Origin: a virus
DNA: 43,415 bases
Virus record (IMG/VR): IMGVR_UViG_3300043786_000367
Coordinates: 1-43,415 of that record
Strand: one strand, 5' to 3'
Part shown: positions 1-7,186 of the stretch, piece by piece
Layout: each line of letters begins with the position of its first letter
Position numbering within the stretch: the stretch's first letter is position 1
Notes under the pieces: model-generated
What the model was told of the DNA's origin: nothing
The model's database searches: none
The model's input: only the letters and a program-made list of their open reading frames with translations
Made by a program: the position numbers and the translations under genes

Positions 1-812
1 CCTTTGCCTTCGCGAAGGTCATCTTTAATCTGTTGTCCTATTTGGAAGACAGTCTCTGGGTTGAGACTTGCCATGGCTGCTGCCATGTCAAACGTTGCGT
101 TGTCTCTGTCGACGCGGATGACGCGGTCGTCGTCAGACACGAATGGGTTTTTAGTCGAGTCTTCAAACGTCGGTGGCGATATAAAGATTAGTTTGCTGTT
201 ATCAGCAACCGACACGTCTAATGGGTGTTTGATTGACTGGCCGTTGGCGCTTAACTCAAGTTGTGGCTTGAGAAGATCTGAAACGTAATTGATGTTTTGT
301 AGCCAAAGCTTTATGGACTTAGGTGGCATAGCCACTGTAAGCATCATAAAGATGTGCAACGAAATACGATCGCCTTTAAGACCAAGGCTAGCTGATGCCT
401 GCGCGATATAACTAACGTTATGAAGTTCAGGTGGCAGCTCAGCAATAATCTGTTCAGAGATCAGTTGTACGTCATTAGCGCTCAGCTTTTTCGAACGTAC
501 AATTCGCCGCGGTAATGTGATTGCATCAAAGTCGAGTACAAGTAAATTGCTAACGGCAAGCCTGTCGCTTTTTTGTGCGCGGCTTTCGTTTACAAGTTGG
601 CGACGCAATGGGCCTTTCAGCATGCAGTTACCTTTTGCAGCATGCTGGCGAATCAAATTTTCAAGCTGCACTAAACCAGCTTGATCATTAGGTATTGTGT
701 GCTCGTACGAAGTTACGTCTTTTACATACGGATACGGTCGTGATTCGCCACTTGTGAAGTAATGCTTGCTAAGTGGAGTGCCGTTTGAGCTCTCCAGAAA
801 CGTAACCTTCAT
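1..812 (-). CDS. Putative primase (archaeo-eukaryotic primase-like domain), C-terminus cut off by the window edge
   Basis: An open frame of 270 codons runs from an ATG at 812 to the left edge with no stop, so the gene is partial. A GGGGAG ribosome site lies just upstream. The protein has LVLDFD (D94, D96), which fits the acidic hhhDhD motif I of archaeo-eukaryotic primase folds, and about 55 residues later ISLHIF (S151-x-H153), which fits the s-x-H motif II. A third acidic motif is not clear. It follows csrA and DNA polymerase in the leftward operon, where a phage primase or primase-helicase is expected. If right, it would make primers at the fork, perhaps with a helicase domain beyond the edge. 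The call rests on two short motifs and context; another nucleotidyl transferase fold is possible. Confidence 0.5.
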   Translation of the reverse strand, partial: MKVTFLESSNGTPLSKHYFTSGESRPYPYVKDVTSYEHTIPNDQAGLVQLENLIRQHAAKGNCMLKGPLRRQLVNESRAQKSDRLAVSNLLVLDFDAITLPRRIVRSKKLSANDVQLISEQIIAELPPELHNVSYIAQASASLGLKGDRISLHIFMMLTVAMPPKSIKLWLQNINYVSDLLKPQLELSANGQSIKHPLDVSVADNSKLIFISPPTFEDSTKNPFVSDDDRVIRVDRDNATFDMAAAMASLNPETVFQIGQQIKDDLREGK

Positions 813-830
813 AACAACTCCCCAGAAACA

Positions 831-1031
831 CTAGCTCTTGTCTTGCTCCGAAGAGCCGGGGCTTTCGTCTAAAGTTTCTTTCCGGTCAATAATTACTGAC
901 GGGTCAGCGACGAAAGCAATGCGAACTTGATTACGATCTATGCGACAGACTTTTACTTCAACAAGGACTTTACCGTTGTGTTGAACAACAACGGTTTCGT
1001 TTAAACGCCTTGTTAAAACAAGCCTGGACAT
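831..1031 (-). CDS. csrA: CsrA/RsmA-family RNA-binding translational regulator
   Basis: The 66-aa product aligns along its length with bacterial CsrA: LVLTRR at residues 4-9 (strand 1), NQVRIAF near 34-40, and IDRKET at 49-53. L6 and R50 correspond to the L4 and R44 that contact RNA in E. coli CsrA. About four extra residues sit between strands 1 and 3, and the tail is acidic and polar. CsrA dimers bind GGA motifs, often in hairpin loops over ribosome sites, and repress or stabilise mRNAs. The ATG overlaps the polymerase stop codon (TAATG) with no strong ribosome site of its own, so translation is probably coupled to the polymerase. Its target could be host carbon-flow mRNAs or the phage's own messages (see the hairpin at 3244-3260). 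Confidence 0.92.
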   Translation of the reverse strand: MSRLVLTRRLNETVVVQHNGKVLVEVKVCRIDRNQVRIAFVADPSVIIDRKETLDESPGSSEQDKS

Positions 1032-2854
1032 TACTTACTATACATCCTGTCATAACCACCTTCAGCGGACAACGGTAGATCCGGAGCCCAGCTGGGCGGG
1101 GTGCAAAGATCGTCAATGATTTGAGCCATTGTAGCATCGGGATTTTCATCTGATGCAACAATTACTACTTCGTCATGTACGGTAAGGGCAACGCATCCGT
1201 TGCGTAAGTTCTTGTCTAGCCTCAATAAACTGTCAGTAATTACTATTCTTGATAAAGCCTGAATAACGTTTTCAGTTATTCGACCACCATAAGTTGACTC
1301 ATGGCTAAACCCGCGCGTTTCGTAAGTCATGCCTTGAGGAGTCATTTGTAAGTTCTCGTATCTCAAAGCCATTCCATTAGGCAAAACAAGAGAACGATCT
1401 TGTATTGTTAAGACTCCGTTGCGGTAAGTAACGCCGTAGTTGTTTCGGTCTAGTGATTGCTTCAAGAGGTTTTCCATTCGCCCCCATAAGAGCGGAATGC
1501 AGCTGTAGCTAGACCTGTATGTATGTACAACGTTTAAGGCGTCTGATTCTGAAATTTGCATGGCCGGTCCTGCGGCTCCGGATTCCAGAGTGAGTTTGAA
1601 CTTCTTGTGTCCCATGCCGTAGCCAAGACCTAGGATTGCGGTTTTACCTACAAATCGTTCAGTAGGATGTTCTTGTTTATTTACTGGTTTGTTGTAAATT
1701 TTCGAGGCAAAGTTACTGTATATATCCTCACCTTTGCGGAACTGGTCCAGAAGGTCGTATTGCCCTGCGAGCCACGCAAGCATGCGGGCTTCGATATTAG
1801 ACAAGTCTGCTACGTAAACAAGCATGCCTTCTGGGGCTACTAAGCATTTACGTAGCTCACTGCCTCGAGGTAAGTTCTGAAGATTGATCTTTTCTGTGCC
1901 GCCAAAGCGGCCAGTGTGGGCTGCGTAATACTTAAGCGGGACACTAATAGTGTCGTCGCTGTGGGCTACGTCTAAAAATCGTTTAGACCGAGTCTCACTA
2001 ATGCGCGACTTGACTGCTGTTCTAGCATCCCAGAGAGCTTTGTGCTCTGGGTACTTAGCCATTAGCTGCTTCCAACCTGCGTCGTTTTTACCAAACGCCG
2101 GGATCATGTTACCGGTGCTTGGGCTGCGTTTTACTGGCGGTGTGATGCCAAGTCTTTCAAGGAGCGCAACGAACTTGACGTTGCTTGAGAGTACATCTTT
2201 AGAAACGCCGGAGTTCTTGATCAGATCTTCAGCGCGAGTGAATTCCTGATCGTGGTACGTGGTCAGTCGTTCACGGTCAATCTTAAGAATCGGCTGACAG
2301 AACATCTTGGTTGTGAGATGAATAAGGTCCAACTCAGACTGTGGGTAATTAGCCACAAGTTTGTTGTAAACAGCGTAGGTCAGATCTACGTCTTGTACGC
2401 AGTACTTGGAGATAGCCTCTTCAATGTCTGGTGGAAGGTCGTAAAGTCCCTTGGCTTTAACAAGGTCTTCGCCTTTACGCATAGATTCGTCGTCTGGGAA
2501 CAAGCGAATACTTGTCTCTTTAAGAGATGCAGATAAGCCAGGAAACGCGCCGCGTGCCATTGCTGCGGTATCGAGATAGTACGCAGGCGTTATGCCGTAG
2601 TGCCTGGCTAGTATGTAGCCGTCAAACAAAGTGTTGTGACAAAGCAACTTGACGTTGCTCCAGTCAAATTGGCGCAGACAGTCTTCAGCTTCGTCTGCTC
2701 CAAACCATTCTGCTGGTTCATCGTTGACTTTAATGCCAACACCCCAGACCTTGAACATGTCATGTTTAACATATTCCATAGTGGTCATTTTGGTGAGACT
2801 GAGCTTTACGTCGTAGTAAGTCTCAAAGTCCAAAGTCACAAGAGTCTCTGACAC
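1031..2854 (-). CDS. Family A DNA polymerase with 3'-5' exonuclease domain
   Basis: The 607-aa replicative polymerase has an N-terminal DEDDy proofreading exonuclease: LDFET (D9, E11), the D78 of an N-x3-D-type ExoII motif, and Y151/D155 for ExoIII. The C-terminal palm and fingers carry motif A (D350-LSNIE), motif B/O-helix (R400, K404, Y412-G) and motif C (H560-D-E). The residue matching E. coli Pol I F762 is leucine (L408). I chose the GTG at 2854, eight bases after GAAGGA and just past the upstream stop, over an ATG at 2908 that would overlap that gene by 50 bp and add 18 residues before the exonuclease. It sits between a small HTH-like gene and csrA in the leftward replication operon. No 5'-nuclease domain is present, as in T7-like polymerases. 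Confidence 0.95.
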   Translation of the reverse strand: MSETLVTLDFETYYDVKLSLTKMTTMEYVKHDMFKVWGVGIKVNDEPAEWFGADEAEDCLRQFDWSNVKLLCHNTLFDGYILARHYGITPAYYLDTAAMARGAFPGLSASLKETSIRLFPDDESMRKGEDLVKAKGLYDLPPDIEEAISKYCVQDVDLTYAVYNKLVANYPQSELDLIHLTTKMFCQPILKIDRERLTTYHDQEFTRAEDLIKNSGVSKDVLSSNVKFVALLERLGITPPVKRSPSTGNMIPAFGKNDAGWKQLMAKYPEHKALWDARTAVKSRISETRSKRFLDVAHSDDTISVPLKYYAAHTGRFGGTEKINLQNLPRGSELRKCLVAPEGMLVYVADLSNIEARMLAWLAGQYDLLDQFRKGEDIYSNFASKIYNKPVNKQEHPTERFVGKTAILGLGYGMGHKKFKLTLESGAAGPAMQISESDALNVVHTYRSSYSCIPLLWGRMENLLKQSLDRNNYGVTYRNGVLTIQDRSLVLPNGMALRYENLQMTPQGMTYETRGFSHESTYGGRITENVIQALSRIVITDSLLRLDKNLRNGCVALTVHDEVVIVASDENPDATMAQIIDDLCTPPSWAPDLPLSAEGGYDRMYSK

Positions 2855-2858
2855 GGCG

Positions 2859-3020
2859 TTATCCTTCTTCGTACGCTGTAGCGTCCTGCAGTATTCGGTA
2901 AATCTCATCGACCCGTTGTTTAGGGATCTTGAGTTTTGTTTCTATTTCAGTAGTAGTGTAGCCATTAAGCAACAAGTCGCAGACCTGCATAACTTCTACA
3001 CTTTCGGTGAAATGACCCAT
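2859..3020 (-). CDS. Small protein with helix-turn-helix-like segment
   Basis: A 53-aa protein that I do not recognise. Residues 19-45 (TTTEIETKLKIPKQRVDEIY) look like a helix-turn-helix, as in sigma or homeodomain-like DNA-binding folds. I chose the ATG at 3020, four bases after the upstream stop at 3025; a longer frame from 3095 would overlap that gene by 71 bp. The end lies five bases before the polymerase GTG, and its last codons supply the polymerase ribosome site, so the two are probably translationally coupled. A DNA-binding regulator or replication accessory is possible; the function is inferred only from the HTH look. Confidence 0.6.
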   Translation of the reverse strand: MGHFTESVEVMQVCDLLLNGYTTTEIETKLKIPKQRVDEIYRILQDATAYEEG

Positions 3021-3024
3021 CGTA

Positions 3025-3243
3025 TTAACGATAGGCTTCAAGGACGGCGAGTACCGCATTTGCGCGCTTTTGTGCTCGTATGCGAGATTTCGCATACAGG
3101 GAGTCGGTCATTAAGGTAGCAATTTCTTTAAGCCCTTTGTCTTCGGACAAAGTGCCAAGTGCAATGGCCAGGCTAGTGAGGTTGATTTTATTAGCCGTGG
3201 ATACGGCTCGTGGGAAAATGAGTTCTTTCGTGACTCGAGGCAT
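3025..3243 (-). CDS. Hypothetical protein, 72 aa
   Basis: A 72-aa basic, alpha-helical-looking protein of no family I recognise. The N-terminus carries MPRVTKELIF; the rest alternates helix-forming segments rich in Ala, Leu, Lys and Arg. It has a strong AGGAG ribosome site that lies in the loop of a perfect 6-bp hairpin directly before the ATG. It is followed after four bases by the small HTH-like gene and then DNA polymerase, so it belongs to the replication operon. Confidence 0.7.
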   Translation of the reverse strand: MPRVTKELIFPRAVSTANKINLTSLAIALGTLSEDKGLKEIATLMTDSLYAKSRIRAQKRANAVLAVLEAYR

Positions 3244-3260
3244 AAAGGTCTCCTACCTTT
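3244..3260 (-). promoter_or_regulatory. Leader hairpin with the Shine-Dalgarno in its loop; candidate CsrA site
   Basis: On the transcript (minus strand) AAAGGT and ACCTTT form a perfect 6-bp stem around the 5-nt loop AGGAG, and the ATG of the 72-aa gene follows at once. The ribosome site is thus shown in the apical loop. CsrA typically binds GGA in a hairpin loop that overlaps a ribosome site, and csrA is encoded downstream in the same operon. The hairpin is directly visible; its role as a CsrA target is inference. Confidence 0.5.
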
Positions 3261-3291
3261 GCGTTGAGGATAGTTAGTAGCTGAGTTTGTA

Positions 3292-4410
3292 TCAAGAGGG
3301 TAAATATACAGTGGTACCAAATGGCGCTTGTGAGTGTCGCGTTGTAGCTACCCAAAGCGTCGGTGCGATGCAGTTGCGTTCGGCTTCGTCGAAGTCGCTA
3401 GACTCCAGGTCTGTGAGATACACAATTGCCTGGACATCCGGGTGGTGCTCTTTAATGTAAGCAAATGCCGGGGCAAATGCTGTACCGCCACGACCCTTGA
3501 ACGTACGTTTGTTGTCCGTGATCCGTTGTCCACGGTCAAACACATGCACGTCCTGGACGTTGGCGTCGCACTGTATAAATACGACGGACTCGGGTCGGAC
3601 TTGAGCGAGCACTGCGTCTAGTTCGCTGAAGAACTGAACACCCTGCTCGTCAGAGATAGATCCGCTGGAGTCAGCGACGATTGCAACTTTACCGCAGGCT
3701 TCTTCGTACATTGACGGAAGATATTCGTCTTCCGAAATGTAAGCACGATTTGGTTTACGCCAGGTAAAGTCGTCGTTAGTAAGATCGGTAAAGAACGGCC
3801 AGAGAATAGTACGCCAGTCGACCTTCGGGTCAAGAATATCGGTTAGTGCAAGCTCCAGGTGACCTGGCATCTTGCCGCGTGATTTAGCTACCGAGAGTGC
3901 TTCCCCAACAGCGATCTGCCATTGGGATTCCATCTCGGCAGCAGAACCAGACTCTATGCTGCCGCTGTTTGCATCAAGCACAATACCCCAGGCGCACGGC
4001 TTGTGCTTCTTGGGTTCTTGTTGGAGTTTGCTGTAGATGGCTTCTGCAGACATGTCTTTATAAGCCGGATCTACTAAGCCGCCTTTGGGCAGAATAAAAC
4101 CCGCGTCCACAAGATGGTTGTTGATAGCGTAGTCGCAAGCAACGTTCCACAAGCTGTGGTCGCGGGCTTGTCTGCGAGTTTGATGGTTGAAGACACAATG
4201 CATAACTTCGTGGGCGATTAACCCACGAAGCTGCATTGGATCTAGTTTCCGTATGAAATCAGAGTTGTAGAAAAAACTTGTGCCGTCAGTGGCTGCCGTC
4301 TTTACGTCCTCTTTTTCAACGGGGCGTAGTCTCAAGGCCAGCGTTCCGAAGAACGGCTGTTCCATGAGCAGTTGCGATCGCGCCTTGATAAGTGCGCTTT
4401 CAGCAGACAT
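3292..4410 (-). CDS. VWA-like / putative zinc metallopeptidase protein (DUF2201-type)
   Basis: The 372-aa protein has two parts. The N-terminal part carries a zincin signature HEVMH at residues 67-71, followed by NVACDYAINN (89-98), as in the putative metallopeptidase domain of DUF2201 proteins. The C-terminal part is a von Willebrand A-like fold with a MIDAS motif DSSGS (247-251), GGT (308-310) and TDL (333-335). Such proteins are usually encoded beside MoxR AAA+ ATPases, and here moxR lies two genes upstream. MoxR-VWA pairs act in chaperone-like remodelling or metal-cofactor insertion in bacteria; the job in phages is not established. It has a strong TAGGAGG ribosome site. Peptidase activity is not proven by HEVMH alone. 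Confidence 0.85.
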   Translation of the reverse strand: MSAESALIKARSQLLMEQPFFGTLALRLRPVEKEDVKTAATDGTSFFYNSDFIRKLDPMQLRGLIAHEVMHCVFNHQTRRQARDHSLWNVACDYAINNHLVDAGFILPKGGLVDPAYKDMSAEAIYSKLQQEPKKHKPCAWGIVLDANSGSIESGSAAEMESQWQIAVGEALSVAKSRGKMPGHLELALTDILDPKVDWRTILWPFFTDLTNDDFTWRKPNRAYISEDEYLPSMYEEACGKVAIVADSSGSISDEQGVQFFSELDAVLAQVRPESVVFIQCDANVQDVHVFDRGQRITDNKRTFKGRGGTAFAPAFAYIKEHHPDVQAIVYLTDLESSDFDEAERNCIAPTLWVATTRHSQAPFGTTVYLPS

Positions 4411-4411
4411 G

Positions 4412-5104
4412 TTAGCCTCCTACTAGTTTTGCGGTAAGTACTACTTCATTTACAAATGAGTCGTCGAATTGAACTTCTTCTCGGATCTGTTTGGCACGCT
4501 CGACACGAGTAACCTTGGTGTACATGCGCGTCTTGTGCTCGTGCGGAACAAACGATTCGCCTGCTGGCCAGGTAGTAAGCAATTGCTTAACTGTTGTGCA
4601 AGCGTCCAAAAGATCTTTGATCTTTTTGGAATAGTCATGCTGTTCAGCATAGTGATCAACAATGTCTTTAGAAAGTTGTTGCAAAGGGCCAGCAAGATCT
4701 GCACGCGTCTGCGCACTAAAGTCCTCAAAGCAGAAATCTGCTGTGCCCCAGGACGAGCCTCGGAAAAGCTTGATCTGAGGTACCATCTCAATCGGAATAG
4801 TTTTGTTGGTACCGTCAGGAAAAGACGTGGTGCCAAAGTTAGTTTTAGAAGATAGGTTAACAACAGCGTCAGCAGTCTGAGCTACGTTGTTAGGTACTCC
4901 GCCAAGCGAAGTGAACGTATAGCGGTTGCGTGTCTCGTACATATCTTTAAGAACCTTATACGCTTCGGATCCCATGATGCCGTCGCGGATTCGGTCGCAA
5001 AGCCAAGTAGTAGGCTTGGGCATAGGTTTGGCAACCTTGAAAGCTTCCATAGCGTTACGATGAATATCGCTACGGATTTCGTTAGTTAATCGTACAGAAG
5101 CCAT
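4412..5104 (-). CDS. Hypothetical protein in the moxR-VWA cassette, 230 aa
   Basis: A 230-aa protein lying between moxR (10 bp upstream) and the VWA gene (1 bp downstream), so almost certainly co-expressed with both. The N-terminus reads MASVRLTNEIRSDIHRNAM, which resembles the start of a phage family sometimes annotated as a nucleotide-modification-associated domain (Nmad5-like). That match is from memory and weak. The C-terminal third is charged (MYTKVTRVERAKQIREEV) and looks helical. A substrate or adaptor of the MoxR-VWA pair is an equally reasonable guess. Confidence 0.75.
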   Translation of the reverse strand: MASVRLTNEIRSDIHRNAMEAFKVAKPMPKPTTWLCDRIRDGIMGSEAYKVLKDMYETRNRYTFTSLGGVPNNVAQTADAVVNLSSKTNFGTTSFPDGTNKTIPIEMVPQIKLFRGSSWGTADFCFEDFSAQTRADLAGPLQQLSKDIVDHYAEQHDYSKKIKDLLDACTTVKQLLTTWPAGESFVPHEHKTRMYTKVTRVERAKQIREEVQFDDSFVNEVVLTAKLVGG

Positions 5105-5114
5105 GTGATTCTCC

Positions 5115-6113
5115 TTAGATGACTACTTCTACGTTAGCAGTGGTCCAGTCCTTGAATGACTTTTCGTTAATCAAAGTACGTTCTTTAGCCAAGCAGTCGC
5201 GGACAAGAACTACTTGAAACTCGCGTGGCAAACGTCTGTTGTAACGCATGATCGCGTCGAAGTTCAGCTGGTCTACGCGTGATGCCAGCGCACCGGCAAT
5301 TGCGTACAGAGCTGATGGGTCGCTCGGAACGTGGCTGGTTGACGGGTTCTTGATGAGCTCTTCGATGTCAGGCAGATCCTTGTGGATTGCCTTGTGAGCC
5401 AAGTACTCGCCAGCCGGGCCGTCGCCAACAAGCGATGCAACGCCGTAGAACATGTCGTTCATATGCGGCAACTTGCGGCTGACCATCTCCCAGGTACGGG
5501 GCGACGGGAACGCGTAGTCGTTGGCGTCTAAGCTGTGAAGCAGACTCGGACGGTAACGAAGGAACGAGATGATGCTGTCGTCGATTTTGTTACGAAGCGC
5601 CCAGGCTACCCAGTCGTCGATGTTTGCCTCGAGCGTGTAATGCGCGAAGCGGTTCTTAACAGGCGTTGGCATCTCGTGCACAGCGGCACGATCTTGCGAA
5701 CGGTTACCTGCACCAACAATGATGGTGTTTTCTGGAAGAACGTAAGTGCCGATCTTGCGATCGAGCGTCAACTGCAGCAACGCGTTTTGCGTAGCTTTAG
5801 GTGCGTTAGGCAACTCGTCGATGAGCAGCACGACGGTGCCCTGGTAGTTAGTGTCGGGGTAATCCTCAGGCACGCCGTAACGAGTTCGGTACGAGCCGTC
5901 GGCTTGCTCAACTACTTTGAGACCGCCGCGAACGTCGACGGGGTCAAACAAGTTGGCACGAAGCTCGAAGACCTTGGCGTATAGGTCGTTGGAAAATTGA
6001 TAAACAATCTGAGATTTACCGAGGCCTGGCGGGCCCCAGATCATGCTTGGCACGCGGGCTAAGGCGTTGGCTTTTAGTTCGGACTTGAGTTGTGATGGAC
6101 GAATAGTGCGCAT
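5115..6113 (-). CDS. MoxR-family AAA+ ATPase
   Basis: The 332-aa protein shows Walker A GPPGLGKS (27-34), Walker B VVLLIDE (94-100), sensor 1 in GAGNR (134-138) and a later arginine-rich segment VKNRF (152-156), in the order typical of MoxR ATPases. These form ring complexes that remodel partner proteins, usually with a VWA protein encoded nearby. The DUF2201/VWA gene here is the likely partner. The start is the ATG at 6113, behind a clear AAGGAG. The 133-nt leader contains a predicted pseudoknot, which suggests post-transcriptional control of the whole cassette. Confidence 0.93.
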   Translation of the reverse strand: MRTIRPSQLKSELKANALARVPSMIWGPPGLGKSQIVYQFSNDLYAKVFELRANLFDPVDVRGGLKVVEQADGSYRTRYGVPEDYPDTNYQGTVVLLIDELPNAPKATQNALLQLTLDRKIGTYVLPENTIIVGAGNRSQDRAAVHEMPTPVKNRFAHYTLEANIDDWVAWALRNKIDDSIISFLRYRPSLLHSLDANDYAFPSPRTWEMVSRKLPHMNDMFYGVASLVGDGPAGEYLAHKAIHKDLPDIEELIKNPSTSHVPSDPSALYAIAGALASRVDQLNFDAIMRYNRRLPREFQVVLVRDCLAKERTLINEKSFKDWTTANVEVVI

Positions 6114-6141
6114 TGTTTACTCCTTAAGTAATGCGATAGGT

Positions 6142-6246
6142 CTAACCTCTGACCAGTTACAGACAACGACTCTTGGCTTGCACTGGTCACCAAGAGCTGG
6201 GTTCAGGGGGGCTGAAGTCTGCAACCGGCCAGAGGCCAGATGTTAG
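6142..6246 (-). promoter_or_regulatory. Structured moxR leader with predicted H-type pseudoknot
   Basis: Two interleaved perfect 7-bp pairings lie in the moxR 5' region: CTCTTGG/CCAAGAG (plus 6170-6176 with 6190-6196) and GACCAGT/ACTGGTC (6151-6157 with 6182-6188). On the transcript the order is stem 1, 1-nt loop, stem 2, 5-nt loop, stem 1', 12-nt loop, stem 2', the topology of an H-type pseudoknot. A longer-range pairing (6142-6151 with 6230-6234 and 6242-6246) may close the region. No known riboswitch class was recognised. Function is unknown; autoregulation of the MoxR cassette is a guess. Confidence 0.45.
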
Positions 6247-6552
6247 TTAACGGTTTTTGGTTTTAATGATCGTTACCCAAGCTAGCTTCCGATACGGAAA
6301 ACGCTTGGTCTTGATCCACTTGAGTTCTTCTTGCGGCAGGCTACGTTTAGCCCACCACAAGAATATGGATATGAGTGCACCGGCCCAAAGGCCAGCCATC
6401 ATACCGGCGAAAGTACCGGCAAAGATCCAGATAAAGAAGAACGTAAGTACTACGTCCAGGAAGATGTCGTACTTTGCGATACGTCGTAGGTTAAGTTTAA
6501 GTAGCAAAAAGATCATTGCTAGAGCTGCAAGTAAGCCGGATAGAAAGAACAT
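6247..6552 (-). CDS. Small inner-membrane protein, 101 aa
   Basis: An integral membrane protein of no recognised family. The N-terminus (residues 2-19) is one hydrophobic helix. Residues 30-67 make two more, including a Gly/Ala-rich stretch (FAGTFAGMMAGLWAGAL). The C-terminal 34 residues are basic and cytoplasmic-looking (KTKRFPYRK). A GGAG ribosome site precedes the ATG. It is expressed with the early genes rather than the lysis genes, so host-membrane modification or superinfection exclusion is more likely than a holin role; this is inference from position. Confidence 0.75.
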   Translation of the reverse strand: MFFLSGLLAALAMIFLLLKLNLRRIAKYDIFLDVVLTFFFIWIFAGTFAGMMAGLWAGALISIFLWWAKRSLPQEELKWIKTKRFPYRKLAWVTIIKTKNR

Positions 6553-6565
6553 TGTTAGTGCTCCG

Positions 6566-6751
6566 TTATTCGTCGTCAGTTTCTATTGGATCAATGCTAA
6601 TGCTTAGGCAGTATGGGCAACCGTCGTATTCGACGTCTTCAAGATATCTGCCGTCGCCTACGTAGTGCACGTTGTTGCCTTCGTGAACAGGGACTATTTC
6701 GTCTTCTTCGAAAGTTATGCCACACGATTGGCATGCATATTTACTTGCCAT
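6566..6751 (-). CDS. Zinc-ribbon-like protein, 61 aa
   Basis: The 61-aa acidic protein has two CxxC knuckles, C7-x2-C10 and C45-x2-C48, set about 35 residues apart, as in zinc ribbons. The C-terminus is very acidic (DPIETDDE). Such small phage zinc-ribbon proteins often bind nucleic acid or host polymerase, but no target can be named. The start overlaps the upstream gene by 37 bp and an AGGA lies very close to the ATG, so translation is likely coupled. Confidence 0.72.
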   Translation of the reverse strand: MASKYACQSCGITFEEDEIVPVHEGNNVHYVGDGRYLEDVEYDGCPYCLSISIDPIETDDE

Positions 6752-7062
6752 AGTCCTACCCAGTGTTGTTTGTGTTCTTCGGATGTGTATTCGGGGAATC
6801 TGTGTTTATTAGCTTTTACGTACTCATGTGCTTGATGCACTACGTTGGAGTTTTTTCTAGAGAAAAGAATAGTGTCACTGTGGAAAAAGTTACGTAGTTT
6901 GTTAGTAACTCGTGGTTTGTTTGCAGGTAAAAGTGGAAAGTCTTGTATGACTTCGTAGTTTACGTATTCCACTCCGTTGAACTCTGCTAGGAGTAGCACA
7001 CTGTTGTACATGTCGTAGTCGATTAGTATTTTTCCTGGTGGTATTACGTTTGGTTTTTTCAT
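6715..7062 (-). CDS. Hypothetical protein, 115 aa
   Basis: A 115-aa protein with no family I recognise. It begins MKKPNVIPPGKILIDYD and has a hydrophobic strand-like middle (SVLLLAEFNGVEYVNYEV), then a basic helical C-terminal half rich in His, Lys and Asn. It starts five bases after the stop of a 38-aa gene and overlaps the zinc-ribbon gene at its end, so it sits in a tightly packed early operon. The ribosome site is weak (GGTAA). Confidence 0.65.
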   Translation of the reverse strand: MKKPNVIPPGKILIDYDMYNSVLLLAEFNGVEYVNYEVIQDFPLLPANKPRVTNKLRNFFHSDTILFSRKNSNVVHQAHEYVKANKHRFPEYTSEEHKQHWVGLWQVNMHANRVA

Positions 7063-7067
7063 GATAG

Positions 7068-7184
7068 TTACCAGTAGTCACGGCCGCTGCGTTTGCATGC
7101 CCAGTTGGGCGGCGGCACATGACGCCAGTCATAGTCTTTAATAGAGTTGATCCTTTTAATAAAAGCGCGGAGTGCTTTCAGCAT
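7068..7184 (-). CDS. Tiny basic Trp-rich protein, 38 aa
   Basis: A 38-codon frame that fits the gap between two tightly packed genes: its ATG comes two bases after the upstream stop (TAACTATG) and its stop is five bases before the next ATG. The product is basic, with an amphipathic N-terminal helix (MLKALRAFIKRINSIK) and a tail with three Trp and a Pro-Pro-Pro turn (WRHVPPPNW). The precise fit and the absence of other coding support it as a real gene. The function is unknown. Confidence 0.55.
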   Translation of the reverse strand: MLKALRAFIKRINSIKDYDWRHVPPPNWACKRSGRDYW

Positions 7185-7186
7185 AG

